From NCBI GenBank assembly GCA_020912385.1, contig CP087220.1, positions 930,001 to 994,000 of the forward strand: a stretch of 64,000 nucleotides of DNA, written 5' to 3'. This document shows positions 23,363-34,072 of the stretch, in pieces. Below the pieces are notes generated by a model, which ran no database searches, was not told where the DNA came from, and saw only the letters and a program-made list of their open reading frames with translations. Positions within the stretch are counted from its first letter, which is position 1, and every line of letters starts with the position of its first letter. The DNA comes from Neofusicoccum parvum (lineage: Eukaryota > Ascomycota > Dothideomycetes > Botryosphaeriales > Botryosphaeriaceae). A program made the translations under genes and the position numbers.

Positions 23363-26300
23363 CGTGCACTCGGAGTGAGGTTGCTGAGCAGGCGCGCTGG
23401 CTCAGACAATGCAGCCGGGCACGATGGTATTTAAGGCGCGGCTTTGTCCTCGGCGAGCTAGAGAGCGAATGCGGCAGGATCGACTGTCGTGCGTCCTAGG
23501 CCTGACCAAGCAGGTGTTCGGATTCCGCCAGGGACGCAGCTTCTAGAAGACGTTTAAGCCATGGTGACAGGCGTACCGCGCAAATTGTACAGCGCGAATA
23601 CAGGCATCTGCGGGAGCCTGTACATTAAGCCGTTGGCCAAGGAGCGAATGGGAGGCTTCGTTGTGTCAAGCATTGCCGGGCGCTTGAGCGCCGAGACGGA
23701 GCGCCAGCCGGACGAGCCAATGGGTGCCGGCGGCAGCCAGCAGGTTGGGCGCGAGCAAGCGGCGCACTCGCCGAGTTGGACATGGCACAGATGTTTCAGG
23801 CGCGGCGGCTGCTCTTGGAAAATGGAGATAAGCAATGCCACTAGCCGGCTACCTTCCCCAAGCGGCCTAGCGCGCCCCGACCGGCGCGACACGTGATCCC
23901 CGCTCTTCTGATTTCCGTCACGGGCCCTCGCCTCCACTCCACCACAAACCTTCTTCTCTCGATACCTGCCTTTGCGGGGTACGCGCCTCTGTCTTCGCTT
24001 GAGCTTCGTGTCCCGCGTGCCGGCGAGCTCCGTCTGCGCTTCGCCGTCTGTCCTGTGCCATCAAGGTAGGCCACGCTGGCTGCCCTGCTCCGCAGCCCCG
24101 CGATTTCCCAGCGATGTCCTGCTCGTCGGCCTTTGCATCTTCACGTCGCGTTTTGTGTTTCCTTCGTCTGGATCGGTTCCTGGGCCCAGCGGTCGGCGTT
24201 GCTCGGTGGCTTGCGTGGCTGGATTACACGAGCGGAAGGCGCCGCCATCTTGACCTGCCAGAGTCAGTCAGCTGCTCGTATAAGAACGTTATCCCATCGA
24301 CATCCCATCCTCGGCCCGACACGCAGCAGTCAAGGTCGAGTTCTAAGGGAAGGTTGCTCGCACGGCCTTTGCGGCAGAATCGGTGGATGCTTCGTCCAAG
24401 CTCTTCCTCATGCGGCCGTCGTGAACCGTGCGAAGCCGCGCTCATGCTTTCTTCCGTTCCATCTCTGACGCCGCTCCCCTCTCCTCGACCATTCCGGAAG
24501 TTCCGGGCTGCTTCTCAACGGCACAAGCAGATGCGGCTTTACTGTTCGTCGGCACACTCAGGTGCAGCTCAACGGTTCTGATCGTAAGCAAGTCTGGACA
24601 CTTGTCCAGCGTCCGGTGGACTCGAAGGCGTCAGCGTCGCATTGCTAGAAGGCCTCGCACTTTCGCTTTCTTTTTCATATTTGTCTGCTGTCTGACCGGC
24701 TGCATGAGCCACATTCTCACTTTCAATAAAAGCCAAGGACGAGACGGCATTGGCCCGGGTGAGACGACAGTGTGTGGGCCGTCGGAACTGGAGTCATTCG
24801 ATCGAATAGTCAAACACGCGTCGTTCTCTGTCTGTAGTTCCGGATGGGGCTTTCAGCTGTCGATCGACAACGCTGTGGAAGCGTTGCAGGCCGACTTTCG
24901 TCGGATGTCAGTCACCTTTGGGACATTTCGGCATGCCGACTCCCGGCATGACGGCTGCGGGTACGCGTGGCAGGTTGCACATGTTGCACATCGAAATTAA
25001 CCTTCTCTGCAAACCAATGGCGCGGGTCGTTCCCGAATGTACGACCAGAGCTACACGGATCTTTGGCGTGTCGCGTGAGGTGCTCATCCTGGTGTTCCAG
25101 GACGCGTGGGACTAGAAGGTATAGGTGAGAATCATATTCGCTGTCTGTACGTGTTCCGCCGTGGAACCCGGTATTCGGTGTAACCGGAATCCGTGGCGTC
25201 GGTATCGCGCTCGTCTAAAGAGGACGACTGAGGGCACTGGAGCAGGGATGGCTTGAAATAGAACTGACGTCCAAGTGGGGAACATGGTCCGAAAGCCAGC
25301 GTCTTCACCAGAGCCCTGCCGGGCTGCAGCAGGAATCACGTTCCGCTGACACCGTCCACCCATCGCATGCGCATCGCGCTCCATCGCCGGGCACAGCAGG
25401 GTGGAGTGATCATAGGTTCTGCAGAGTCAGCTTCGAGTTGACGGGATCGCCTGCGCCGAGATCCTTTGAGGCAATGCCTCTCACCGACAGGCAGCAGGGA
25501 CACCAGACCCCGGCCACGTCGGGAATCCACTCTGTCGGCTCCTCGATTCCCGGACGGCAGCAGATCGTGGTCGCGACTCGCCGTCTCAGCTCGGCCGAGG
25601 CAGCACACCTCGCAGGCTGGGCTGCCGCCGTGGACGCATAGCCGAATCTGGCCATGTTTCGGGACGTGGACCGGCTCGCGCTGGCCGAGCGCGCATCACC
25701 ACCCGGCGCTTCCCTGTCCGCCAGACTAGCGATGGCGCGCTCACTCAGCTGCTCCCGCGCCCGCCGCCGCAACCCGCCGTTTCGCTTCCACCATGCGCCG
25801 CGCTCGCTGGCAGGATCGCCGCCGCAACTGCCGGTTTGACTCGCCAGCCTTACCGGTAGTTTGCATCTCTGCGTCAGACGTCAACAGGATCGCCACGCCG
25901 CCTGACGAATGCGGATAGCCGCTGCTTACCCCAGAGCTCCTCCGGAGAATTCGAGAGGGGCCGCATCGCGACGCTCTGCCCAAGCCTCTCTCGCTTCTTT
26001 CTCCACACGCCCGCCCCATGCATCCAATGTCGACTGACGCGGTGGGTCTGCCGTGTAATCATGACCGGCCTCGACGGTAACGCGGTGCGCCTCGAGCATC
26101 ACTGGCGCCTCGCACGTTGCCCTTCTTGGCAGTCACCCGCCGTCTGGCGGTGCAGATCTGGGCTGCCCTATGCTTCTCATGCAGCCAAGGTAGCCTCACC
26201 TGCGTTGGCAGGGGTACCGCCACCGCCCATGATAGCGCCGCCAGCCCGCCGCCAGCTGCTTGGCCACTCGTATCCCTCTGCCAGCTTAGCAAGTAGACAT

Positions 26301-26704
26301 GTATCATCCATATTGCATGAGGCTTTGGGCCTGACTAGAGAGGCCTCCACTGTCGCACTATGCGGAGCCGAATGCTGTGTCGCCGACTCGCCGACTGCCG
26401 GCCAAGGCGAGCCTCCAAGCTCACCACGATGTTGGATATATATGAGATAGCGGCTATCTTGCCCGCAGCCTAACTCTCCGCCAGCATCAGCATCTCATTG
26501 CGTTAACTTTCTTTTCCCTCGGTTCCCCTGGGGCGTGTGTCTAGCCGATTTACTTCGGTGTTCATTTACCTTGTCGATCCCAAACAGCCCACTTGAGCCT
26601 CTGCGGATCCAATCTTTAAAAGAGCTCTCCTATCCTCTTTCTGCTTGTACACTCTCCTACGCTGAATCCTGAGATCAGCCTTGATCCCCGACCTGCTGCA
26701 TACC
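23363..26704. other. Gene-free block, 3.3 kb, between divergent genes
   Basis: The block separates the carboxypeptidase (-) from the tyrosinase (+), so it is their shared upstream region. Open frames are short, overlap each other and show no motif, signal peptide or plausible splice chain. I saw no terminal repeats or transposase fragments. Confidence 0.5.
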
Positions 26705-27090
26705 ATGCGTTTGTCTCAGTTGTTCCCGGCTGCCGGGCTGTTGGCTGCCACTGCTAGCGCTGCCCCCACCGCGCCGGACGGTCCTTTAAGCTTACCGGGA
26801 AACTTTAATGCGGCTACCGCGTCGCTTGGGGACTTTGCAAAGCACGCTTTTGACACCGCCAAATCGAACATTCCGTTCAGCGGCAGTTGCACGCCAGATA
26901 AGCTTGTTGTTCGGAAAGAATGGTACGTTCTTCTTGTTTTTAAGCATATCCACTCGTGTTAAATACCAATCGTCTACTTTCATGCATCATCGTCTCTCTT
27001 CTTGCTTACCGTTCCTGGATTCTCAATGTTACTTCACACTTTCTCGGCCAACTACATGAATCATTCCTGTGACTGGGATATGGCTTACCC

Positions 27091-27147
<57 letters not shown>

Positions 27148-28346
27148 CCATGGCTTCTTCCGTTCCCCACGATATTTACGGGATGTCACCTCCAAGCAAT
27201 AGCTAATAGAGCCTCCCAGGGGTGACATGAGCGCTGAAGACCGCATCTCCTACACGAACGCAGTCCAATGTCTGCAAAGCAAGCCAGCTCGCACGCCCTC
27301 CGAACTGGCCCCTGGTGCAAAGAGCCACTTCGACGACTGGATCGTAGCGCACATCAACCAAACCTTCTTCGTGCACTACACCGTAAGTCCCGCTCCCATC
27401 CCCGTGCCCCATCAGCGCCGCCCGACTAACACTGCCACCCAGGCCACTTTCCTCAGCTGGCACCGCTGGTACATCTGGGAGTACGAACAAGCCCTCCGCA
27501 ACGAGTGCGGCTACACCGGCTACCAACCCTACTGGGACTGGACCAAGACGGCCGAGACGGGCCTGGAGACCTCCCCCATCTTCGACGGCTCGGCCACGTC
27601 CCTCGGCGGCAACGGCGAGCACGAGCCCGAAACCGGCGACGTCGTCATCTCCGTCGGCGACAACCCGGTCTACCTCGCGCCCGGCACTGGCGGCGGCTGC
27701 GTCAAGTCCGGGCCCTTCTCCAACTACACGGTCAACCTGGGCCCGCTGTCGCTCTCGCTGCTGAACGGCTCGAGCATCGGCAGCTCGCTGACGCCGACCA
27801 AGGGCGACGACTACCTGTGGAACCCGCGCTGCCTGAAGCGCGACCTGAGCGACTCGGTCAACAAGCGCCACGCCAACCTGACCGGCGTGCTGAACGTGCT
27901 GCGCAAGCCCCAGAACGTGTACGACTTCCAGATGACGCTGCAGGCGTACCCGGGCAGCGGCGAGATCGGCGTGCACGGCGGCGGCCACTACAGCATCGGT
28001 GGCGACCCCGGGAGGGACTTCTTCGTGTCGCCTGGTGATCCGGTAAGAAAACTAGACATCCCCCCGCTTTCCTTGGGCGCTAGTGCTAATGATTGAGAAT
28101 TAGGCATTCTACCTCCACCACGGCATGGTGGACCGCACGTGGTGGATGTGGCAGATGCAGAACCCGGCGGAGCGGACCAAGGGCTCCAAGGCGCTGATGG
28201 GGACGGGGACGTTCCTGAACGACCCGCCCAGCGCGAACGTGACGTACGAGGACGAGATGAACTTGGGCTTCGTCACCGACAAGACGATCAAGGTGAAGGA
28301 TGTGATGAGTACGACAGGCGGGCCGTTCTGTTACGTGTACGCATAG
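26705..28346 (+). CDS. Tyrosinase (type 3 copper oxidase), short secreted form
   Basis: Four exons, 26705-26922, 27220-27382, 27443-28042, 28104-28346, give 407 aa. Tyrosinases hydroxylate and oxidise phenols to quinones; short secreted fungal forms serve in pigment or secondary metabolism, or on outside phenolics. A signal peptide covers about 1-19 (LLAATASAAP). CuA ligands fit His117, His125 and His134 (AHINQTFFVH, then FLSWHRWYIWEYE). CuB ligands fit His305, His309 (GVHGGGHYSIGGDPG) and the HH pair at 332-333 (AFYLHHGMVDRTWWMWQ). It lacks the long C-terminal lid domain of mushroom-type enzymes. The first intron is 297 nt, far longer than its neighbours, and carries a TC/AC microsatellite. 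The exon join restores CTPDKLVVRKEWGDMSAEDR without a gap. Confidence 0.93.
27095..27148 (+). repeat. Compound (TC)n(AC)n microsatellite in tyrosinase intron 1
   Basis: About 19-20 TC units are followed directly by about six AC units, all inside the first intron of the tyrosinase gene and about 70 nt before its acceptor. Length is likely variable between strains. Confidence 0.95.
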
Positions 28347-28868
28347 GGTGCCCGGTTCATGCTGAAACGTTTTTTTTTAGTTGTTGTTTTCTTTCTTCCA
28401 TTTCCCTCTTGCAAAGAACCCTTCACTGAAGCATAAGCGTAATTCAACCGATATGGGGGATGCTTTGAGAAATTGCATGTTAGGATACCACGGGGCTGGG
28501 GTGTAAGAGGTGTTCAGCTGTAGAAAGGGTCAAGAGGAGCACATTCGCTCAGTCTGCTAACAGCTTAATGTTAATGACTCCACTAAATCACACACTCCGA
28601 GGCTCAAGGACCATGCGTACTATAATTGCTCATATGCATCATCAGTATTTTGGCCGTTCTGGTGTGACTGGGAAAAGGATGACGTGTTAGGAACTTGATT
28701 AAAACATTCCCTGCTTTGCTTCCATGTCCGGAACGATTGGTTAACTCACCAAGGGACTGTATTGCTGTGAACACAATCACACCAGACACAACACCCGGAA
28801 ACACGGGCTGCATTTAAACTTGATTTGAAAAATTGCTCTTGACTTTTCCGGCACAGTGGCCACCCCAA
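28347..28868. other. Intergenic, convergent ends, 522 bp
   Basis: This lies between the stops of the tyrosinase (+) and the GPI de-N-acetylase (-). A T-run follows the tyrosinase stop by about 25 bp. No gene seen. Confidence 0.5.
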
Positions 28869-29832
28869 TCACAGCACCTTCTCCTTCTTCAAGTCATTCA
28901 TCACCATGTACCTCCCGATCCCGATCCACCCCCACCGGAACCACACCATCTGGCTCTTGTGCGCCTTGACCATGGCGCCCTGCGCGGTGCGCACCTGCGG
29001 CGGGCTGTTCACGAACAGCAGCGGCGTGGGGAAGCTGCCGACCTCCTTCCTGCGCAGCAGCACGCTCAGCACGGTCAGCGGGCCGTCCAGCACGCTGGCG
29101 TACTTGCGCGCGATGTTGACCGTCGTCAGGGTGTACAGCTTCACCGGGCAGTCCCAGCCGGCGTGGCGGTGCATCAGGGCCTTCAGGAAGGCGTGCGCGC
29201 CCGCGTACAGCGACCGGTGGTTGGGGTGGCCCGACACGCCGCCCGCGTCGAAGGTTATGATCGCGTCGATGGTGGCCTCGGGCGCGCGCGTGGACGGCGT
29301 CGACGACATGTTGGGCGCGAAGGCTTTGGTGAGGAGGTTGGAGAGCAGGCGCGGGTTCCAGGTTACGCTCATCGAGTCGGGGAAGTTGCTGGCGTGGTGT
29401 TAGCGCTTGGGGTGGTGGTGGCGGAGGTGGATGTGCGGTAGGTACCTGTCTTCGATGACGAGCATGTCGTCTTCGCTCCGGAGGCCGAGGAGCATGCCGC
29501 TCTTCAGCAGCTCCTGCTTGCGTGTCTCGCCTAGGCCGTCCGCATCGCCTGCGCGTAGTTCGAGCAGAGTCAGCGTCGTGCTGGTGCGATCTGGTGCACA
29601 GCTCTTAGCACGTACCGCTGGACAGACAGAGGATCTTCAGGTGGTTCCCCAGCTCCGGACGCGTCAGGGCCTGGATGGTCGGCGCAAAGAACATAGCCTC
29701 ATCATCCGGGTGGGCGATCAGCAGGGCGATGCGCTTGCCCTGCAGGGTGGGCAGCGAGCGGCTCATCTGCACCGTGTACAGCCATAGGGCGGCGATGAGG
29801 ACTGGAGCGGCGGCCCAGGTGAGCCACGACAT
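28869..29832 (-). CDS. GPI12: N-acetylglucosaminyl-phosphatidylinositol de-N-acetylase (PIG-L/Gpi12)
   Basis: Three exons, 29832-29616, 29548-29446, 29388-28869, give 279 aa. The enzyme removes the acetyl group from GlcNAc-PI, the second step of GPI anchor synthesis, with its active site on the cytosolic face of the ER. An N-terminal membrane anchor (about 5-22, WAAAPVLIAALWLYTVQ) is followed by the zinc-binding LIAHPDDEAMFFAP (HPDDE at 41-45), LSSGDADGLGETRKQELLKS, and the distal metal motif GGVSGHPNHRS with His161 and His164. All expected residues are present. Introns are 67 and 57 nt. Its ATG is 375 bp from the divergent start of the next gene. Confidence 0.94.
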
Positions 29833-30207
29833 CTTGGATTGGGGGAGCTGTATGCGTGGTCGGGATGAGCTCAGGGCCCAATGGCGGGGGGGAGGGCAGA
29901 GGTGGTGATGACCTTCATGGCTGGTTTGGCGACGCGCGGAGAAATGGGCTGTAGCTACTAGCTGGAGCTCCGGCTGAAGGGGAACGAAGCTGTCTGGACC
30001 CTGACGCAACACGGAGGCCGTCCAATCGTCGGGCGCCTTGCTGGCGGGCGGCCTGCACTTCCGGCTCGCGTCCGCAGAGCCGCGGAGCTATACGAGCTCT
30101 CCAGCACCACCGGAAGGCGCACCACCTCCACACCACGCTCCCACCGCCCTCGAACTCCTCCTGCAGACGATCTATCCTCCGCTGGTCAGCGATTGAACCC
30201 ACCCCCA
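29833..30207. promoter_or_regulatory. Bidirectional intergenic region, GPI12 and four-helix membrane protein
   Basis: 375 bp separate the two divergent ATGs. No clear TATA or CCAAT element was seen, in keeping with a housekeeping promoter. The role is inferred from position only. Confidence 0.4.
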
Positions 30208-30966
30208 ATGGACGACTCGCAGCCCCAACCGCGCAACCGCAAAGAGCGCCGCGCCGCCGCCAAAGCAGCCGGCACGCCTCTCTCCTCCGCCAAAGCTCCC
30301 AAGAAGCCGTCCGCAACCAAGCTCGACTTCTCGCAGCAGCCGTCCTCCTCCTCCACCGCCGCCACCGAAAGCGACCTCGGCATCCCCATGGCGCTCCCCG
30401 ACTTCTCAGGCCCCAAAGGCCCCACGCTCTACGAGATCGCCGAGCAGCGGATGCGCGCGCTGAACGCCTCCGGGGCGCCGGTGTCCAGCCTGGAAGGCGA
30501 GGAGGTCGAGTTCCCCGGCGGCGGCAACACCTTCGTCGACGACGGCGAGGACTTTGGCGCCGGCGCCGAGGCGCTGCTGTACGCCTTCACGCTGACGACG
30601 CTGCACTTCACGCTCGACGTCCTCGTGCACAACCAGTACCGCGAGGAGATTACCTGGAGCGAGATCCGCTGGCGCACCGCACAGGTGTTCCCGCTCCTGT
30701 GGCTGACCATCTACATGTTCAAGACGCCCACCGCGATGCGATTCGCGACGGCGAGGCAGCTCGTTTTTCTGGTGACGGCCGTCGTTGCCGGGTGCCACTG
30801 CGTGCACATAGGGAATATGTATGGGTATTACGCCGTTATGAAGAGGTCACCACCGCTGGGTACGCTGTGGATCTGGACGGTCGTGGAGATGCGATTGGTG
30901 TATGCGGTGGTGAGCGTAGTGGCGGTGCTGGGGTATACGTGGTGGAATAAATATGGGCTGTTCTGA
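30208..30966 (+). CDS. Conserved-looking fungal membrane protein, four predicted helices
   Basis: Single exon of 252 aa from the ATG at 30208 (MDDSQPQPRNRKERRAAAKA). The N-terminus is basic and likely cytosolic, followed by a Ser-rich linker and an acidic loop (FVDDGEDFGAGAE). Four hydrophobic segments follow: about 112-130 (LYAFTLTTLHFTLDVLVH), 151-165 (VFPLLWLTIYMF), 177-195 (LVFLVTAVVAGCHCVHI) and 219-243 (WIWTVVEMRLVYAVVSVVAV). It probably belongs to a DUF7719-type fungal family, recalled from memory and not checked. Function is unknown. Gly, Pro and Arg codons are strongly GC-ending in the first two thirds. Confidence 0.78.
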   Translation: MDDSQPQPRNRKERRAAAKAAGTPLSSAKAPKKPSATKLDFSQQPSSSSTAATESDLGIPMALPDFSGPKGPTLYEIAEQRMRALNASGAPVSSLEGEEVEFPGGGNTFVDDGEDFGAGAEALLYAFTLTTLHFTLDVLVHNQYREEITWSEIRWRTAQVFPLLWLTIYMFKTPTAMRFATARQLVFLVTAVVAGCHCVHIGNMYGYYAVMKRSPPLGTLWIWTVVEMRLVYAVVSVVAVLGYTWWNKYGLF

Positions 30967-31217
30967 AGTGGATTGTAGTGTTTTGAGCGTAGCATTGCGT
31001 CGGCGTACTGAGGTCTGGGAAAAATGGACTTGTAGGCGGGATTGACATAGACCGCCTTGCTCATACGGTGATTAATCAATCGGAGGTGTCATGACATTGC
31101 TGACTTTACGAGGTTACATGAATAAACCCAACATCTGGGACGGTACAAATTCGAGCCTAGACAACATGCATGTAGAAGAACGAAGGCTTCAATTGGCTTT
31201 ATTATCAACTACCTGAT

Positions 31218-32322
31218 CTAAGACTTGTTCTTCATCTCGCGAAGGACAGCCATGACCTCGACTGGATCCGTCTTGCCAACAACCTTCTGGATCTCCGGGT
31301 CCTGGAAATTGTTAGCCAACTGCAAACGACCAGAACGTAGACAAGCGCTTACCGTAACTCTCATGAAAACATTGTGGGCCTTCTCATCCCCAATTGTGAA
31401 CTTGCCCTGAGTTTGCTTGTTCTGCTGCGAGAAAGTATCCAGTTTCTGGATTGCTTCATTTTGGAGGACCTGCTTCCCGAAAGCGACATTGCCTTTGGTG
31501 TACTCGTGGCCAGGGAAGACCTTCGTCTCGTCGGGCAACGCAGCAAGCGTTTCATTCAAGGCCTTGTGCATCTCTGCAGCGGTTCCTTCGAAAAAGCGTC
31601 CGCAGCCGCCAATGAACAGTGTGTCGCCCGTGAAGACGGCCTTGTCGCTGCCATCCTCAAACAGGTAGCAGATGCTGTCTTGGGTGTGGCAGGGCGTGTG
31701 CAGAGCAGTGACCTTGATGCCATCGCCAATAGTAAACGTCTCCTTGTGCCCGGGCGTCGTCGTCTTGTGCGCGCAGTCCTTGCCGCCGACGATGGGAAGC
31801 TTGTAGTGCTTCAAGATCTCGCCGTTCCCGCCGGCATGATCGTGGTGGTGGTGCGTGTTGATGATCTTTGAGAGCTTGATGGCTCCGCTGTCGGTCTTCT
31901 CCTTCAGAACGGGGAGCACCCTGGGGAAGCCCAATCAGCGATTGCTTATTTCAGACCCGCGTGGGGACCTACTCCGGAGGGTTTGCCGGGTCAATGATCA
32001 CGGCGTCCTTGGTCTTGTCGTCGGAGACGAGGTAGGCATAGTTGTTGCCGCTCCCCTCCCCTAGCGCGAGAGAGTTAGAGTCTGAGCACCTTGGTGGTCG
32101 TGGCGGGGGCAACCTACACATCGGAATCGATTGGATATGCATGGCGCGTGCGGTCGACAGCTACGTCCATGTCAACTCAAGCTCAAACAGTTCATCTCTC
32201 AGGGGACCTACTCTGGAAGTCAATCGAACAGAAGATTGGTACGGCGATCGCTTCAACACGGTCGCGAGAAAACTCATGAGGATGACCGCGACAGCAATTG
32301 AGTAAGCGCGGGCGGAGAGCAT
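31218..32322 (-). CDS. GLO2: Hydroxyacylglutathione hydrolase (glyoxalase II), probably with mitochondrial form
   Basis: Five exons, 32322-32212, 32160-32118, 32060-31973, 31920-31353, 31301-31218, give 297 aa. It hydrolyses S-lactoylglutathione to lactate and glutathione, the second step of methylglyoxal detoxification. The metallo-beta-lactamase metal motif THHHHDHAGG is at 103-112, with TPCHTQDSICYLFED and FTGDTLFIGGCGRFFEGTA after it and FPGHEYTKGN further on. The cytosolic enzyme would start at the internal ATG at 32142 (MHIQSIPMWEGSGNNYAYLV). Upstream, an in-frame exon adds 43 residues that are hydrophobic then Arg/Ser-rich (LSARAYSIAVAVIL, LKRSPYQSS, RLTSRLSTARA), a good candidate for a mitochondrial presequence. 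The first intron (51 nt) has a GTAGGT donor and GTTGAC branch. Confidence 0.92.
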
Positions 32323-32522
32323 CGTGGCCGGGCGGGGCGGAAGCTTCGCGCTCCAAGACGTCATCCGGGTTTAGCCCTTAACACCGCTCCACGTGACCTG
32401 AAATTTCGGCCGTCCAATTGGCTCACCACGACGACTCCAACACCTCCACACACCCAAACATACCGCCTTCACCGTCCGCCTCCTCCAACCAGGCGCCCTC
32501 GCTCCGACTGTGACACCCCGCA
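32323..32522. promoter_or_regulatory. Bidirectional promoter, GLO2 and CSL4
   Basis: The 200 bp between two divergent ATGs contain a GACGTCA CRE-like site near 32358, a CACGTG E-box at 32390-32395 and a CCAAT box at 32414-32418, followed by a CA/CT-rich leader before CSL4. CACGTGAC is a bZIP/bHLH-type binding site in fungi, and CCAAT is bound by the HAP complex. Use by either gene is inferred from position. Confidence 0.55.
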
Positions 32523-33214
32523 ATGTCCTCCCTGCCTGCCCTCGCCCTCCCTGGCCAGCCGCTCGGCGGCGCCGCCAGCTACGCGCCCGGCCCGGGCATC
32601 CACATCCAAGACCAGCAGCTCTACGCCTCGCTGCTCGGCCCGGTCAGTGCGACGAAGCCGCCGAAACGGCCCTCCGCCGCCGGGCCGTCCAGCAGCATGC
32701 CGGCGCTGTCGATCGCGCGCCCCGACGCGCACGCCGCCGTCGGCGCGTCGGCCGCCACCAACACGCTGCCCGAGGTCGACGCGGTCGTGCTGGCGCGGGT
32801 GACGCGCCTGACGCCGCGCCAGGCGACGGTCGAGATACTGGTCGTGGGCGAGGCGGTGTGCCGCGAGGGCTTCCAGGGCATCATCCGCCGCGAGGACGTG
32901 CGGGCGACGGAGAAGGACCGCGTGAAGATTGGGGATATGTTCAGGGTCGGGGACATCGTGCGGGGCGTTGTGGTGAGTTTTTCTCTCGCTGGTCTTGCGG
33001 GAGCGCTTGGGAGGCCCTTGGGTGCTGATATGCGGTGTTCCAGATTTCGCTGGGTGACCAGTCGAATTATTACCTCTCGACCGCAACGAATGAGTTGGGC
33101 GTCGTGATGGCGAAGAGCGAGGCGGAGAACCAGATGTATCCGATTAGCTGGAAAGAATTTAGGGATCCGAAGACGGGTCTGACGGAGAGCAGGAAGGTTG
33201 CGAAGCCTTTCTGA
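32523..33214 (+). CDS. CSL4: Exosome complex subunit Csl4
   Basis: Two exons, 32523-32972 and 33044-33214, give 206 aa; the intron is 71 nt. Csl4 is one of the three S1/KH cap proteins of the RNA exosome that guide RNA into the 3'-5' exonuclease core in nucleus and cytoplasm. The N-terminal domain is short (ALPGQPL, PGPGIHIQDQQLYASLLGPV); an S1-type RNA-binding domain spans about 85-170 (VDAVVLARVTRLTPRQATVE, FQGIIRREDVRATEKDRVKI, FRVGDIVRGVVISLGDQSNY, YLSTATNELGVVMAKSEA). The C-terminus has the family block MYPISWKEFRDPKTGLTESR. A stretch of about 35 low-complexity residues (Ala, Pro, Ser) separates the two domains. Confidence 0.93.
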
Positions 33215-34072
33215 GTTTGTGGCGCGAGGCGAGCTGGCCACCCGTTGGAGCTTGCTTGCGTACCATTAGAGCCCGTGACTGCGCAATGCCGGTCAAGTGA
33301 AAGGTTCGAGTCACCATGGTCGCCACACGGATGGAGATCCATGATCGGGCCTCGGGGCTTGATTGCTGGGGCTCACACCCTCCAATCCCCACAGCCGGTA
33401 CCCGGAAGGAGACTCAGACGAGATTTCATGGATGTGGAGGCATTCTACCGGTCAACTAGTTTGAGCCGAAGGACTTATACACGACAACACGTCCGCGGCA
33501 GATACGGCACGGTCAATTGAAGTCAGGGTAGTAAAGCCGAGGCCCGGGCTGGAAAAGTTATGCAGGTAGAGCCAGGACAGGAAGAAACGCAACAGGGGCG
33601 AAAAAGTCTGGTGGCATAGGCATTCTAATCGATAAGAAGCGAGTACACAAGAATGTCTGTTCTACTTGTGCATGTCATCACTGTAAAAGTTTGTTGAGAC
33701 ACGAGCAACCTTAGAGTTCACGACCTACAAATGATGAGGGGCCAAGGAAAAGGTATGTATGTTGACGGCTGGATGTACATGAATGAGCTAACAAGCTTCT
33801 GTGAATTGGCAGTCATTCGGTATCTTAGGGATGTCTTTAATCTACAATAGCCGCATCTCCTCCCATGATGGGAGCAGTAGGACATGCCATACTGTAGAGT
33901 GAGGATGCTTCCGGGTAATGTCCGAGGCCCCGCGGTAGATCGAGAGCCCGGTTTACTGGTGGAACTGTTTTGCCTTTGTTTCCCTCTACAAATAGCCCTA
34001 TCCTGAAGTATTCCTCCAGATCGGGAAAGGAATAGAACTGGTTTGCTACGGAGGTATCTTTGAGTCTTTTCA
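33215..34072. other. Intergenic, convergent ends, 858 bp
   Basis: This lies between CSL4 (+) and the amidase (-). It contains a tRNA B-box-like GGTTCGAGTC near 33303 without a matching cloverleaf (see rejected items). Otherwise nothing is recognised. Confidence 0.5.

Noticed and set aside
23841..26307. Possible transposon remnant in the 3.3-kb block
   Set aside because: No terminal inverted repeats, target-site duplication or transposase-like motif was seen.
33280..33320. tRNA-like B box (GGTTCGAGTC)
   Set aside because: The T-stem does not pair beyond one or two bases, no A box or acceptor stem fits, and the short GTGACT/AGTCAC inverted repeat does not make a cloverleaf.
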